This document shows, piece by piece, positions 52,375 through 61,857 of a stretch of 64,000 bases of DNA; positions within the stretch are counted from its first letter, which is position 1; each line of letters starts with the position of its first letter. This DNA comes from an uncultured Lachnospiraceae bacterium (GTDB lineage: Bacteria; Bacillota; Clostridia; Lachnospirales; Lachnospiraceae). Both the position numbers and the translations under genes were made by a program. Below the pieces are notes generated by a model. The model did no database searches, had not been told where the DNA came from, and worked only from the letters and a program-made list of their open reading frames with translations. The stretch covers positions 67,440 through 131,439 of the forward strand of contig CAJTXP010000007.1 of assembly GCA_910583615.1 (NCBI GenBank). Reading direction: 5' to 3'.

Positions 52375-53745
52375 ATGCAGACAGAAGCGTTGATGGAAAA
52401 GCAGAGAAGTTTTTTTGACTCTGGAAAAACTCTGGATATTTCCGTTCGGATCAGGGCGCTGGAAGCGCTGGAACAGGCAGTGCTTGCTTATGAAGAAAGG
52501 CTGCATGCGGCGCTTCAGGAGGACCTTGGAAAATCAAGGGCGGAAGCTTACATGTGCGAAACAGGGCTTACATTGTCAGAACTTCGGTATATGAAAAAGC
52601 ATATGCGATCGTTCAGCCGCATCCGCCGGGTGAGGACGCCTCTGGCACAGTTTCACGCAGGAAGCTTCACGGTACAGGAGCCCTACGGGGTGGTGCTGAT
52701 TATGTCTCCCTGGAATTATCCGGTGCTTCTGACACTGGAACCTCTGATTGGCGCAGTTGCCGCTGGAAACTGCTGTGTGGTAAAGCCGTCGGCATATGCT
52801 CCGGCAACCTCTCATGTACTGGCCCGGATGCTGTCAGAAGCATTTGAAGAGGGATATGTGGCGGCAGTGGAGGGCGGAAGACAGGAGAATCAGGATCTTC
52901 TGGAACAGAGATTTGACTATATATTCTTTACCGGAGGCGTAAAGGTGGGAAAGCTGGTGATGGAGAAAGCTTCTGCACATCTGACGCCTGTAACGCTGGA
53001 ACTGGGCGGGAAGAGCCCATGCATCATTGATCATACGGCGAATATCCGGATTGCTGCAAGAAGGCTGGTTTTCGGGAAATATTTAAACTGTGGACAGACC
53101 TGTGTAGCGCCGGACTATGTGCTGGTAGAGGAATGCGTGCAGAAGGAGCTGCTGCATTGTATCCGTCAGGAGATCATAAGGCAGTACAAAGAGCAGCCGC
53201 TCCAAAATCCTTCCTATGGAAAGATGATCAATCGAAAGCATTTTGACCGTGTGTTAAGACTGATTGACCGGAATAAGCTGGTCTGCGGCGGAGAGTATGA
53301 TGAAGAGACGCTTCAGATTGCGCCGACCGTTCTGGGAGATGTGACAGAAGAAGACGCGGTGATGCAGGAAGAAATTTTCGGCCCGATTCTTCCGGTTCTG
53401 ACGGTCTCTTCTGTGGAGGAGGCTTATACATTTGTAAAAAAAAGGCCGAAACCTCTGGCGCTGTATCTGTTTACCTGTGACAAAAAGACAGAAGAACGTT
53501 TTCTGAGAGAATTATCTTTTGGCGGCGGATGCGTAAATGATACGGTCATCCATCTTGCTACGTCAGAAATGGGATTTGGCGGCGTGGGAAACAGCGGCAT
53601 GGGTTCCTATCATGGAAGAAAGAGTTTTGAGACATTCAGCCACGAAAAAAGCATGGTAAAAAAATATAACTGGCTGGATCTTCCCATGAGATATCAGCCG
53701 TACAATACGATGAAAGAAAAGCTTGTAAGGATGTTTGTAAGGTAA
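52375..53745 (+). CDS. Aldehyde dehydrogenase, class 3 type
   Basis: 456 residues, the short membrane/class-3-like form. Seen: IMSPWNYPVLLTLEPLIGAV, FFTGGVKVGK, the catalytic Glu in LELGGKSP, and the nucleophile in NCGQTCVAPDY. Oxidises aldehydes to acids. With the alcohol dehydrogenase it could carry a two-step alcohol oxidation or detoxify aldehydes. Confidence 0.92.
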   Translation: MQTEALMEKQRSFFDSGKTLDISVRIRALEALEQAVLAYEERLHAALQEDLGKSRAEAYMCETGLTLSELRYMKKHMRSFSRIRRVRTPLAQFHAGSFTVQEPYGVVLIMSPWNYPVLLTLEPLIGAVAAGNCCVVKPSAYAPATSHVLARMLSEAFEEGYVAAVEGGRQENQDLLEQRFDYIFFTGGVKVGKLVMEKASAHLTPVTLELGGKSPCIIDHTANIRIAARRLVFGKYLNCGQTCVAPDYVLVEECVQKELLHCIRQEIIRQYKEQPLQNPSYGKMINRKHFDRVLRLIDRNKLVCGGEYDEETLQIAPTVLGDVTEEDAVMQEEIFGPILPVLTVSSVEEAYTFVKKRPKPLALYLFTCDKKTEERFLRELSFGGGCVNDTVIHLATSEMGFGGVGNSGMGSYHGRKSFETFSHEKSMVKKYNWLDLPMRYQPYNTMKEKLVRMFVR

Positions 53746-53755
53746 AGAAAATATA

Positions 53756-53826
53756 GTTACTTTTCACACCCACGCCGTCCGGACGCCCCCACCAGGCTGA
53801 ACACCGGCTGACGTGTGAACAGTAAC
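53756..53826. repeat. Palindromic repeat family B, short copy B2 (71 bp)
   Basis: Same length and layout as 10224-10294, about 95 percent identical: GTTACTTTTCACACCCACG at the left, GTGTGAACAGTAAC at the right. It lies directly after the aldehyde dehydrogenase gene. Confidence 0.9.
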
Positions 53827-53875
53827 AAAATATACGCTCCTTCCTGAAACAGTGAAGAGATACAGGAGAGATACA

Positions 53876-54922
53876 GTGAGGGAAATTGCAGAAAGGTTTA
53901 TCAAAAATACGGATTTTACAGAGGATGAATTCCGGATGCTGATTGCGTGCGCAGAAGATCCGGAGTCGGCAAAGATGCTGACACAGGAAGCTGTGAGGAT
54001 TCGAAAGGAGCATTATGGAGACAAGGTCTATACCAGAGGCCTGATCGAGTTTACGAATTATTGCAGAAACGACTGCTACTACTGCGGTATCCGCAGAGGA
54101 AACCTCCACGCCCGCCGGTACCGTCTGACCATGGAGGAGATACTGGAATGCTGCGCACGGGGGTATGAGCTTGGTTTTCGGACTTTTGTACTGCAGGGCG
54201 GGGAAGACAGATGGTTTACAGACGAGCGGATGGCGGATATCATCCGGGCGATCCGCTCGTCTTATCCGGACTGTGCGATTACGCTTTCCATCGGAGAACG
54301 ATCCTATGAGAGCTATCGGCTGTTTAAGGAAGCCGGGGCAGACCGTTATCTGCTGCGCCATGAAACGGCGGATGAGGAACACTATGGAAAGCTGCATCCG
54401 TCGGAGATGAGTCTGGCGGTACGCAGGCTGTGCCTCTATGATCTGAAGCTTCTCGGCTATCAGGTGGGAGCCGGATTCATGGTGGGTTCTCCGGGACAGA
54501 CGTCAGACTGTCTGGCGAAGGATCTTCTGTTTTTAAAAGAACTTAAGCCTCATATGGTGGGGATCGGACCCTTTATTCCGCATCACGACACCCGATTTGC
54601 GCAGGAAAGGGCAGGCAGTGTGGAACTGACACTGTTTCTTTTGTCTGTGATACGCATCCTGCTTCCCGGAGCGCTGCTTCCGGCTACTACGGCACTTGCC
54701 ACTCTGGATCCGCAGGGACGGGAGAAAGGGCTTAAGGCAGGTGCGAATGTAGTCATGCCCAATCTGTCTCCGCTCAGAAACCGAAAACAGTATGACCTGT
54801 ATGATAACAAGGCCTGTACAGGAGAAGAAGCGGCGGAATGCAGGGAAAGTCTTGTACGCAGAGTGGAGAGCGCCGGTTATCATGTGTGCAGTGAGCGGGG
54901 AGATGCATTGGACTGTTACTGA
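53876..54922 (+). CDS. hydE: [FeFe]-hydrogenase maturase HydE
   Basis: 348 residues from GTG 53876, five bases after AGGAGAG; an earlier GTG at 53852 is in frame. Radical SAM cluster CxxxCxxC at Cys63, Cys67, Cys70 (NYCRNDCYYCGIRRGN). Later segments VLQGGEDRWFTDERM and ETADEEHYGKLHP match HydE. It helps build the diiron subcluster of the H-cluster. hydF and hydG are not in the window. Its presence implies an H2-metabolising anaerobe. Confidence 0.9.
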   Translation: MREIAERFIKNTDFTEDEFRMLIACAEDPESAKMLTQEAVRIRKEHYGDKVYTRGLIEFTNYCRNDCYYCGIRRGNLHARRYRLTMEEILECCARGYELGFRTFVLQGGEDRWFTDERMADIIRAIRSSYPDCAITLSIGERSYESYRLFKEAGADRYLLRHETADEEHYGKLHPSEMSLAVRRLCLYDLKLLGYQVGAGFMVGSPGQTSDCLAKDLLFLKELKPHMVGIGPFIPHHDTRFAQERAGSVELTLFLLSVIRILLPGALLPATTALATLDPQGREKGLKAGANVVMPNLSPLRNRKQYDLYDNKACTGEEAAECRESLVRRVESAGYHVCSERGDALDCY

Positions 54923-54948
54923 AAAAATAAGAAAGGAGTTGTTTCTAT

Positions 54949-55227
54949 ATGAAATTCACATATCCTGCGATTATCAAAAAGACGGAAAAAGGGAGCTGGC
55001 AGGCAGTATTTCCGGATCTGGAGTGCTGTATGGCAGAAGGCGATACGATAGAGGAAGCTGTGGAACGGGCGAATGAGGCGGCGTATGACTGGATCAGTCT
55101 GGAACTTTCCGAGGATGAAGGACAACTTCCGGCTGTCACAGATGTAAGGGATCTGGAGCTGGAGGAAGGAGAGGTGGTACGGAATATCTGTGTAAACATC
55201 CGGTTTACAGACGGATGGGATGAGTAG
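54949..55227 (+). CDS. HicB-family antitoxin-like protein, solitary
   Basis: 92 residues, ATG after AAGGAG. The partial RNase H-like HicB fold is visible as YPAIIKKTEKGSWQAVFPDL, then DTIEEAVERANEAAYDWISL. The C-terminus (VRNICVNIRFTDGWDE) lacks the usual helix-turn-helix or ribbon-helix-helix. No hicA lies on either side. It may be an orphan antitoxin. Confidence 0.8.
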   Translation: MKFTYPAIIKKTEKGSWQAVFPDLECCMAEGDTIEEAVERANEAAYDWISLELSEDEGQLPAVTDVRDLELEEGEVVRNICVNIRFTDGWDE

Positions 55228-55245
55228 ATGACGTTCACTCCGGCA

Positions 55246-55450
55246 GTTACTGTTCATGGGCGAGTGGTGGAGTCTGCACCCCGGGCCTCTGTACTCTGCG
55301 CTCGTATGGAGTGTATCGGACACCGGAGCCGTTTTGTCCGTCTCATTCGGACAGGTTTGTTCGCCTGTGACGGACAAAACGGCTCCGTCGTCCGCTACAG
55401 TCCACACAGCGCTGCAGAGCACAGAGGCCTGGGGCGCAGACTATCCCCGG
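55246..55450. repeat. Palindromic repeat family A, copy A1
   Basis: Begins GTTACTGTTC. The left arm (GTCTGCACCCCGGGCCTCTG, CTCTGCG, ATGGAGTGTATCGGACACCGG) pairs with the right arm (CCGTCGTCCGCTACAGTCCAC, GCTGCAGAGCACAGAGGCC, GGGGCGCAGAC) around a GCCGTTTTGTCC/GGACAAAACGG stem. The right terminus is missing: it changes at CCCC directly before the TTTTTT and promoter of the next gene. Confidence 0.85.
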
Positions 55451-55457
55451 TTTTTTC

Positions 55458-55510
55458 TTGACATCCATAGAAAACGTGCTAAAATGTATACGACAAGTGA
55501 TTGTATACAA
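55458..55510 (+). promoter_or_regulatory. Promoter and GntR-type operators upstream of the citrate module
   Basis: TTGACA (55458-55463), a 16-bp spacer and TAAAAT (55480-55485). ATGTATACGA (55484-55493) and the perfect palindrome TTGTATACAA (55501-55510) follow, typical of FadR-subfamily GntR operators. They overlap the -10/start region, so binding of the regulator encoded at 56990 should repress. Confidence 0.7.
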
Positions 55511-55580
55511 TAATACAAAATTAACTGCGGTTGTACCGGTCCGGTATAGACGGCGGTGAAACCTGGATGAGGAGAAAAAG

Positions 55581-56990
55581 ATGGATAATAACAGAGCGGT
55601 TCACTTTGACAGACACACGAATTTACTGCAGCTGGAAGAACACATGTATCCACTGGTGGATGTGGAGCATCCGAATACGTTTCGGAATCTGTATCCTTAT
55701 ACGGAGATTCCCAAAATTGCATTTAATGATCGGATTGTTCCGCATCATATGCCGGATGAGATCTGGATTACAGATACAACTTTCCGGGACGGGCAGCAGT
55801 CCCGTGCCCCTTATTCTACAGAGCAGATTGTGAATATATACGATCAGCTACATAAGCTTGGAGGTCATAAAGGACTGATTCGGCAGTCTGAATTCTTTTT
55901 ATACAGCAAAAAGGATCGGGATGCGGTTTATAAGTGTATGGAAAGAGGCTATAAATTTCCGGAGGTAACCAGCTGGATCCGTGCAAGCAAAGAGGATTTT
56001 CAGCTGGTGAAGGATCTGGGCATGAAGGAGACCGGTATTCTGGTGAGCTGTTCAGATTATCACATCTTTTACAAGATGAAGAAAAGCAGACGGGAAGCCA
56101 TGCAGCATTATCTGAATATTGTAAGGGAATGTCTGGAGATCGGGATCAGCCCCAGATGTCATCTGGAAGATATCACCAGAGCGGATATTTATGGTTATGT
56201 GATTCCGTTCTGTCTGGAACTGAAAAACATGATGGACTATTATAATATTCCGATCAAGGTGCGGTGCTGCGATACGATGGGATATGGAGTCAATTATCCG
56301 GGGGCTGTGATTCCGCGTTCTGTACCGGGAATCATTTACGGCATTCAGGTGCATGCAGGTTTCCCGTCAGAGCTGATCGAATGGCATGGACATAATGATT
56401 TTTACAAGGCAGTCAGTAATTCTACCACTGCATGGCTTTATGGCGCTGCCGGCGTGAACTGTTCCCTGTTCGGCATTGGAGAAAGGACCGGCAATACGCC
56501 GCTGGAGGCGATGGTATTTGAATATGCGCAGCTTAGGGGGACGCTGGACGGAATGGATACAACAGTCATCACAGATCTGGCGGAGTATTATGAGAAGGAG
56601 ATCGGCTATCAGATCCCGTCAAGAACCCCGTTTGTCGGCAGGAACTTTAATGTGACCCGGGCGGGTATTCACGCGGACGGTCTTTTGAAAAACGAAGAAA
56701 TCTATAATATATTTGATACGGAGAAATTTCTGAAGCGTCCGGCTCTCGTATCGGTTTCCAATACATCCGGGCTGGCGGGAATTGCCCACTGGATCAATAC
56801 CTATTTTGGATTAAAAGAGGAGCGCGCACTGGATAAGAATTCAGAACTGATACATATGGTCAAGGCATGGGTGGACCACGAATATGAAAGCGGACGAGTG
56901 ACGGTTCTGACCGATGAAGAGCTTCTGAACGTGATACAGGATGCATGCAGTAAGACAGGAGTGCAGATTGTGCAGGAGGCAAAGGGGTAA
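55581..56990 (+). CDS. Re-citrate synthase-like enzyme (isopropylmalate synthase family)
   Basis: 469 residues. HMGL-like TIM barrel with DTTFRDGQQSRAPYS (Asp65, Arg69, Asp70), the WHGHNDFYKAVSN metal-ligand His motif and NCSLFGIGERTGNTPLE. There is no C-terminal leucine regulatory domain, arguing against LeuA. The layout and the isocitrate dehydrogenase downstream match the Re-citrate synthase of Clostridium kluyveri (acetyl-CoA plus oxaloacetate to citrate; established there). A homocitrate or citramalate synthase is the alternative. One base overlaps the next gene. Confidence 0.75.
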   Translation: MDNNRAVHFDRHTNLLQLEEHMYPLVDVEHPNTFRNLYPYTEIPKIAFNDRIVPHHMPDEIWITDTTFRDGQQSRAPYSTEQIVNIYDQLHKLGGHKGLIRQSEFFLYSKKDRDAVYKCMERGYKFPEVTSWIRASKEDFQLVKDLGMKETGILVSCSDYHIFYKMKKSRREAMQHYLNIVRECLEIGISPRCHLEDITRADIYGYVIPFCLELKNMMDYYNIPIKVRCCDTMGYGVNYPGAVIPRSVPGIIYGIQVHAGFPSELIEWHGHNDFYKAVSNSTTAWLYGAAGVNCSLFGIGERTGNTPLEAMVFEYAQLRGTLDGMDTTVITDLAEYYEKEIGYQIPSRTPFVGRNFNVTRAGIHADGLLKNEEIYNIFDTEKFLKRPALVSVSNTSGLAGIAHWINTYFGLKEERALDKNSELIHMVKAWVDHEYESGRVTVLTDEELLNVIQDACSKTGVQIVQEAKG

Positions 56991-57670
56991 TGGAAGACAG
57001 ACAGGATTCCCAGAAAGGCCGGGATAAGTATTCTCTGAGAGGGCGTGTGTATGAAAGCATTCGCGAAGATATTTTAAGCGGCAGATATCAGCAGAATACA
57101 GAGCTGAAAGAAGTGGCGATCGGAGAGGAGCTGGGAGTCAGCAGAACTCCGGTCAGGGAAGCGCTTCGGCAGCTGGAGCTGGAAGGGCTGGTCAATATTA
57201 TTCCCAACCGCGGAGCTTATGTGAATATGATCACGGCAAAGGATGTGCAGGATATTTATATTATCCGTTCCATGCTGGAAGGAATCTGTGCAAGATGGGC
57301 AACAGAATATATTACAAAGGAGCAGCTGGAGGATCTGGAGGAGACCCTCTGTCTCTCTGAATATCATACAAAAAAGGAAAATTATGAAAAGCTGTATGAG
57401 CTGGACGGACTGTTTCACGAACAGCTGTACCGTGCGTCAAACAGCCGGATCCTGAATCATGTGCTGTCTGACTTTCATGATTATGTAAAACGTGTGAGAA
57501 AAGTAACACTTGCTTCCCGGGGACGTTCGGTCAAATCGACAGAAGAGCACCGGGCGATCTTTGAAGCAGTGCGTGCCAGAGACGCCGGGAAGGCTGAGGA
57601 ACTGGCGAAAGTACATGTGAAACATACCATAGAATGCATTCAGGGATATGGTCTGGAGAAGATCCTGTAA
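56990..57670 (+). CDS. GntR-family (FadR subfamily) transcriptional regulator
   Basis: 226 residues. Winged helix at 15-80 (RVYESIREDILSGRYQQNTE, GVSRTPVREALRQLELEGLV), then an all-helical FCD domain (ICARWATEYIT, LDGLFHEQLYRASNS, EEHRAIFEAVRARDAGKAEE) with conserved Asp and His positions for a metal or carboxylate ligand. It sits inside the operon it probably controls through TTGTATACAA at 55501. The start overlaps the preceding stop by one base. Confidence 0.9.
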   Translation: MEDRQDSQKGRDKYSLRGRVYESIREDILSGRYQQNTELKEVAIGEELGVSRTPVREALRQLELEGLVNIIPNRGAYVNMITAKDVQDIYIIRSMLEGICARWATEYITKEQLEDLEETLCLSEYHTKKENYEKLYELDGLFHEQLYRASNSRILNHVLSDFHDYVKRVRKVTLASRGRSVKSTEEHRAIFEAVRARDAGKAEELAKVHVKHTIECIQGYGLEKIL

Positions 57671-57718
57671 CAGGGTCCTGTTAAACCGAAAAAAGGAGCA
57701 TGTAAGGAGGACGAGAAG

Positions 57719-58927
57719 ATGGAAAAGATCAGGATGACAACACCGCTGGTAGAGATGGACGGGGATGAGATGACCCGGGTCCTCTGGCAGATGATCAAAG
57801 AGGAACTGCTGATGCCGTTCGTGGAACTGAAGACAGAATATTATGATCTGGGACTTGAGAACAGAGACCGGACAGAAGACCAGGTGACGGTTGATTCTGC
57901 GAATGCAACGAAAAAATACGGAGTTGCTGTGAAATGCGCAACGATCACTCCCAATGCAGCCCGTGTGGAAGAATACAAATTAAAAGAAATGTGGAAAAGT
58001 CCCAATGGAACGATCCGTGCCATTCTGGACGGGACGGTATTTCGGGCGCCGATTATCGTGAAAGGAATCGAACCTTATGTGAAGACGTGGAAAAAACCGA
58101 TCACTTTGGCGCGTCATGCATATGGCGATGTCTATAAGGGGACAGAGATGATCATTCCGGGACCGGGTAAAGTAGAACTGGTCTACACGGCAAAGGATGG
58201 GAACTGTTCGAAAGAGTTGGTACATCAGTTCGAAGGCGCGGGGATCGTGCAGGGCATGCACAACCTGGATACCTCTATTGAAAGCTTTGCAAAGAGCTGT
58301 TTCCAGTATGCGCTGGATACAAAGCAGGATCTGTGGTTTGCGGCAAAGGATACAATTTCCAAAAAATATGATCATCATTTTAAAGATGTATTTGAGGAAA
58401 TCTATGAGAAGGAATTCCGGGCAGAATTTGAAACGGCAGGTCTTACTTACTTCTACACTTTGATCGATGATGCAATTGCCAGAGTGATCAAATCAGAAGG
58501 CGGATTTATATGGGCATGCAAGAATTATGACGGTGATGTAATGAGTGACCTGGTGGCAACCGCATTTGGATCTCTTGCGATGATGACTTCCGTACTGGTG
58601 TCTCCGCAGGGTTACTATGAATATGAAGCGGCACATGGAACGGTTCAGAGACACTATTACCAGTATTTGAAAGGGGTGGAGACTTCCACGAATCCCGTTG
58701 CGACGATCTTTGCATGGACAGGAGCTCTTAAGAAACGCGGAGAACTGGATGGCCTGTCGGATCTGGTCCGCTTTGCAGAAATGCTGGAGCAGGCGTCTGT
58801 GAACGTGATGGAATCCGGAAGGATGACAAAGGATCTGGCGCTGATTACAACGCTTCCTGATGTAACCGTTCTGAATTCCAGTGACTTTATCAAAGCGATC
58901 CGCCTGGAGCTTGAGGGGCTTCTCTGA
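57719..58927 (+). CDS. icd: NADP-dependent isocitrate dehydrogenase
   Basis: 402 residues of the eukaryote-like homodimeric type (subfamily II): [16 protein letters not shown] near the start, [33 protein letters not shown] and [12 protein letters not shown]. Oxidatively decarboxylates isocitrate to 2-oxoglutarate for glutamate synthesis. AAGGAGGACGAG precedes the ATG. With the citrate synthase-like gene it supplies the oxidative half-cycle; aconitase is not in the window. Confidence 0.94.
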   Translation: MEKIRMTTPLVEMDGDEMTRVLWQMIKEELLMPFVELKTEYYDLGLENRDRTEDQVTVDSANATKKYGVAVKCATITPNAARVEEYKLKEMWKSPNGTIRAILDGTVFRAPIIVKGIEPYVKTWKKPITLARHAYGDVYKGTEMIIPGPGKVELVYTAKDGNCSKELVHQFEGAGIVQGMHNLDTSIESFAKSCFQYALDTKQDLWFAAKDTISKKYDHHFKDVFEEIYEKEFRAEFETAGLTYFYTLIDDAIARVIKSEGGFIWACKNYDGDVMSDLVATAFGSLAMMTSVLVSPQGYYEYEAAHGTVQRHYYQYLKGVETSTNPVATIFAWTGALKKRGELDGLSDLVRFAEMLEQASVNVMESGRMTKDLALITTLPDVTVLNSSDFIKAIRLELEGLL

Positions 58928-58954
58928 AAAAGCTGTTTTCAGGCATAAAAATAT

Positions 58955-58998
58955 TCCCTTTCCCATATATTAGAACAAATATGGGAAGGGGATTTTTT
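58955..58998 (+). promoter_or_regulatory. Hairpin covering the spoIVA ribosome binding site
   Basis: TCCCTTTCCCATAT (58955-58968) pairs with ATATGGGAAGGGGA (58979-58992), 14 bp with one G-U, ten-base loop, then six T directly before ATG 58999. It looks like the icd terminator, yet its right arm contains the AGGGGA ribosome binding site. A sigma-E-like promoter is possible: GCATAAA (58943-58949), 14-bp spacer, CATATATT (58964-58971), whose transcripts would start within or just past the loop. Confidence 0.6.
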
Positions 58999-60489
58999 AT
59001 GGAGTTGATTCAGAATCAGAAAGAATTTCACTTATACAATGATATTAAAGAACGGACAGGAGGAGAGATCTATATCGGCGTGGTGGGTCCGGTCAGGACC
59101 GGAAAATCCACATTTATCAAACGTTTCATGGATCTTCTGGTGCTTCCCAATATAGAAGATGCCCATGAAAGAGAAAGGGCGACGGATGAACTTCCTCAGT
59201 CGGCAGCCGGAAAAACGATTATGACGACCGAACCCAAATTTGTTCCCAAAGAGGCGGTTGAGATCAGTGTGGGAGGTAAGATTCCGGTCAGGATCCGCCT
59301 GATTGACTGTGTGGGGTATATGGTGGAAGGTGCAACCGGACATCTGGAAAATGACATGGAACGCATGGTGAAGACCCCGTGGTTTGGAGAGGAGATACCT
59401 TTTACAAAAGCAGCGGAACTTGGAACACATAAAGTCATTCATGATCATTCTACCATTGGAATCGTTGTGACCTGTGACGGAAGCTTTGGAGAAATCCCCG
59501 CCGAAAATTATCAGGAATCCGAGGAGAGAACCATTGCGGAATTGAAAACGCTTGGCAAACCGTTTGTGATCCTTTTGAATACTACAAGACCATACAGTGA
59601 TGCCGTCCGGAAACAGTCAGAGGAGATGTTTCACAAGTATCAGATTCCCGTGCTTCCAGTGAACTGTGAACAGCTGAAAAAGGAAGATATCACCATGATA
59701 CTGGAGCAGGTGCTGCTGGAATTTCCGCTGACAGAAGTGGAATATCATATGCCCCGCTGGGTGGAGATGCTGCCGGTCACGCATCCGGTCAAGCAGGAAA
59801 TCATTACGAAAGTCCGGGAGATGATGGAAGAGTTTCATGTGCTGCGTGACATTGGTATGGCGAATACAGATTGCGAAGGGCCGTCCGTCAGCCGCATGAA
59901 ACTGGACCGGGTGGCGCTTAATACCGGTTCGGCGGTTTATTCAATTGATATGGAAGAGAGCTGCTATTATCAGATGCTCAGTGAACTGACCGGAATGGAG
60001 CTGCAGGATGAATATGATCTGATGGAGCAGCTTCGGGAGCTGTCCGCCATGCAGAAAGAATATGGAAAAGTCATTAAAGCCATGGATGCAGTACGACAGA
60101 AAGGATACGGCATGGTGCTGCCGGAAAAAGACGAGATTACGATGGATGATCCGGTGCTGATTCATCAGGGCGGCAAATACGGAGTAAAGCTTCGTTCGAT
60201 CTCTCCTTCTGTACATATGATCCGCGCAAATATAGAAACCGAAATTGCGCCGATCGTCGGCAATGAAGAACAGGCGAAAGACCTGATCCAGTATATCCAG
60301 GACGGAAGAAAGCAGGAAGAGGGCATCTGGCAGATCAATATATTTGGAAAAACGATAGAGGAACTGGTAGAGGACGGGATCCGGAGCAAGCTGTATCAGA
60401 TCGGGGAGGAAAGCCAGGTAAAACTGCAGGATACGATGCAGAAGATTGTAAATGACTCCAATGGCGGTCTGGTGTGCATCATCATATAG
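58999..60489 (+). CDS. spoIVA: Stage IV sporulation protein A
   Basis: 496 residues from ATG 58999, close to the 492 of B. subtilis; an in-frame ATG at 58981 lies in the hairpin. ATPase that polymerises around the forespore as the basement layer of the spore coat. Walker A GPVRTGKST (30-38); TTEPKFVPKEAVEI, DCVGYMVEGA and LNTTRPYS follow. The C-terminal tip (SNGGLVCIII) matches the anchor region. Shows that the organism can form spores. Confidence 0.96.
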   Translation: MELIQNQKEFHLYNDIKERTGGEIYIGVVGPVRTGKSTFIKRFMDLLVLPNIEDAHERERATDELPQSAAGKTIMTTEPKFVPKEAVEISVGGKIPVRIRLIDCVGYMVEGATGHLENDMERMVKTPWFGEEIPFTKAAELGTHKVIHDHSTIGIVVTCDGSFGEIPAENYQESEERTIAELKTLGKPFVILLNTTRPYSDAVRKQSEEMFHKYQIPVLPVNCEQLKKEDITMILEQVLLEFPLTEVEYHMPRWVEMLPVTHPVKQEIITKVREMMEEFHVLRDIGMANTDCEGPSVSRMKLDRVALNTGSAVYSIDMEESCYYQMLSELTGMELQDEYDLMEQLRELSAMQKEYGKVIKAMDAVRQKGYGMVLPEKDEITMDDPVLIHQGGKYGVKLRSISPSVHMIRANIETEIAPIVGNEEQAKDLIQYIQDGRKQEEGIWQINIFGKTIEELVEDGIRSKLYQIGEESQVKLQDTMQKIVNDSNGGLVCIII

Positions 60490-60511
60490 GAAATGAATTT
60501 TTGTTGAATTT

Positions 60512-60554
60512 GCGGTTCCTTGTTGCTATACTGTAGCAGAAGAAACCGCTTTTT
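60512..60554 (+). terminator. Terminator after spoIVA
   Basis: GCGGTT pairs with AACCGC, with an inner TTGCTA/TAGCAG pairing, followed by TTTTT. The same stretch contains TTGAAT/TATACT at 17-bp spacing (60504-60532), a possible promoter for the next gene. Confidence 0.7.
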
Positions 60555-60577
60555 CTGATGCAGGAAGGAAATCATTT

Positions 60578-61273
60578 ATGAAGATTACATTTATATGCCA
60601 CAGCAGTTTTTGCGTGGAGCTCAAGAATCATGTGCTGATCTTTGATTATTACGGAGACGGGAAGATACCGGAAGTACCGGAAGACAGCCGGATATATTTT
60701 CTGAACAGCCACGCGCATCCGGATCATTTTAAAAAGGAAATACTTGGGCTTCATAAAACGTATCCGGGCGCGGAGTATCTGTTATCCAGAGACATCAGGC
60801 TTCAGCCGGAAGAACGGGAGGACTGGATTCACTGTGTGAAGGCACGGTCGGAATATGAGATCGGGGATCTTTATGTACAGACGCTTCGTTCTACCGACCA
60901 GGGAGTGGCATGGGCAGTGGAAGCAGAGGGGAAGAGGATCTATCATGCAGGTGATCTGAACTGGTGGCACTGGGAAGGCGAAGACCGGGCGTGGAATCAT
61001 AATATGGCTGCAAACTATAAGCGGGAGGTGGACAGGCTTATCGGAACATTCTTTGATGCTGCGTTTGTGCCGCTGGATCCGAGACTGGCCGGAGCATATG
61101 ACTGGGGAATGAAATATTTTCTGGAACAGGTAAATACGGCACATGTATTTCCCATGCATTTCTGGGAAGATTACGGGACATGCCAAAAGGTATTAAAAGA
61201 GACGGAGATGCAGGGGCTTCTTGAACATTATCATGCAGTAGAATATCAGGGACAGGAGTGGATCTTATGTTAG
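60578..61273 (+). CDS. Metallo-beta-lactamase-fold hydrolase
   Basis: 231 residues, UlaG-like size. The metal motif SHAHPDH (His45, His47, Asp49, His50) and [10 protein letters not shown], then FPMHFWED at the C-terminus provide the ligands. Substrate unknown; the RNase HI gene overlaps its end by seven bases. AAGGAA precedes the ATG. Confidence 0.85.
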   Translation: MKITFICHSSFCVELKNHVLIFDYYGDGKIPEVPEDSRIYFLNSHAHPDHFKKEILGLHKTYPGAEYLLSRDIRLQPEEREDWIHCVKARSEYEIGDLYVQTLRSTDQGVAWAVEAEGKRIYHAGDLNWWHWEGEDRAWNHNMAANYKREVDRLIGTFFDAAFVPLDPRLAGAYDWGMKYFLEQVNTAHVFPMHFWEDYGTCQKVLKETEMQGLLEHYHAVEYQGQEWILC

Positions 61274-61740
61274 TGAAAATTTATACGGACGGATCGGCAA
61301 GAGGAAATCCGGACGGACCGGGCGGATACGGGACGATTCTGTCCTGTGTGGATTCCAGAGGGGAAGAACATATCCGGGAGTACTCCCAGGGGTATAAAAA
61401 GACAACGAATAACCGCATGGAGCTGATGGCGGCAATCATAGGGCTGGAGGCGCTGAAACGTCCCTGCCAGGTAGAACTGTATTCGGATTCCAAATATCTG
61501 GTTGATGCATTTAATCAGCACTGGATTGATTCCTGGCTTAAAAAAAACTGGGTGAACAGCCAGAAGAAACCGGTCAAGAACCCGGATCTGTGGAAAAGGC
61601 TGCTAAAAGCGAAAGAACCGCATCAGGTGAAATTTATATGGGTAAAAGGCCATGACGGACATCCGCAGAACGAACGGTGTGACGAACTGGCAACTACGGC
61701 GGCAGACGGAGACGATCTGTTGGAAGACGTTGTCATGTAA
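61267..61740 (+). CDS. rnhA: Ribonuclease HI
   Basis: 157 residues from ATG 61267; GTG 61258 is in frame upstream. Degrades the RNA strand of hybrids. Active-site residues are visible: Asp8 ([10 protein letters not shown]), Glu in NRMELMAAI, Asp in [11 protein letters not shown], and His-Asp near [18 protein letters not shown]. Overlaps the preceding gene. A second RNase H (HII) is encoded at 45597. Confidence 0.96.
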   Translation: MLVKIYTDGSARGNPDGPGGYGTILSCVDSRGEEHIREYSQGYKKTTNNRMELMAAIIGLEALKRPCQVELYSDSKYLVDAFNQHWIDSWLKKNWVNSQKKPVKNPDLWKRLLKAKEPHQVKFIWVKGHDGHPQNERCDELATTAADGDDLLEDVVM

Positions 61741-61757
61741 GGAAGAAACAAAGGGAC

Positions 61758-61826
61758 AAAACGGCAGATCCCGGGCAGATATGGTACCAGTACCGGTCCA
61801 TATACTGCGCCGGATCCTGCCGTTTT
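61758..61826. terminator. Bidirectional terminator between rnhA and the deacetylase gene
   Basis: AAAACGGCAG pairs with CTGCCGTTTT, with GGATCC-like and ATATGG/CCATAT inner pairing. A bases on the left and T bases on the right allow use from both convergent genes. Confidence 0.75.
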
Positions 61827-61857
61827 CGGCAGTTGCAGAAACCTGTTATGTACAGCG

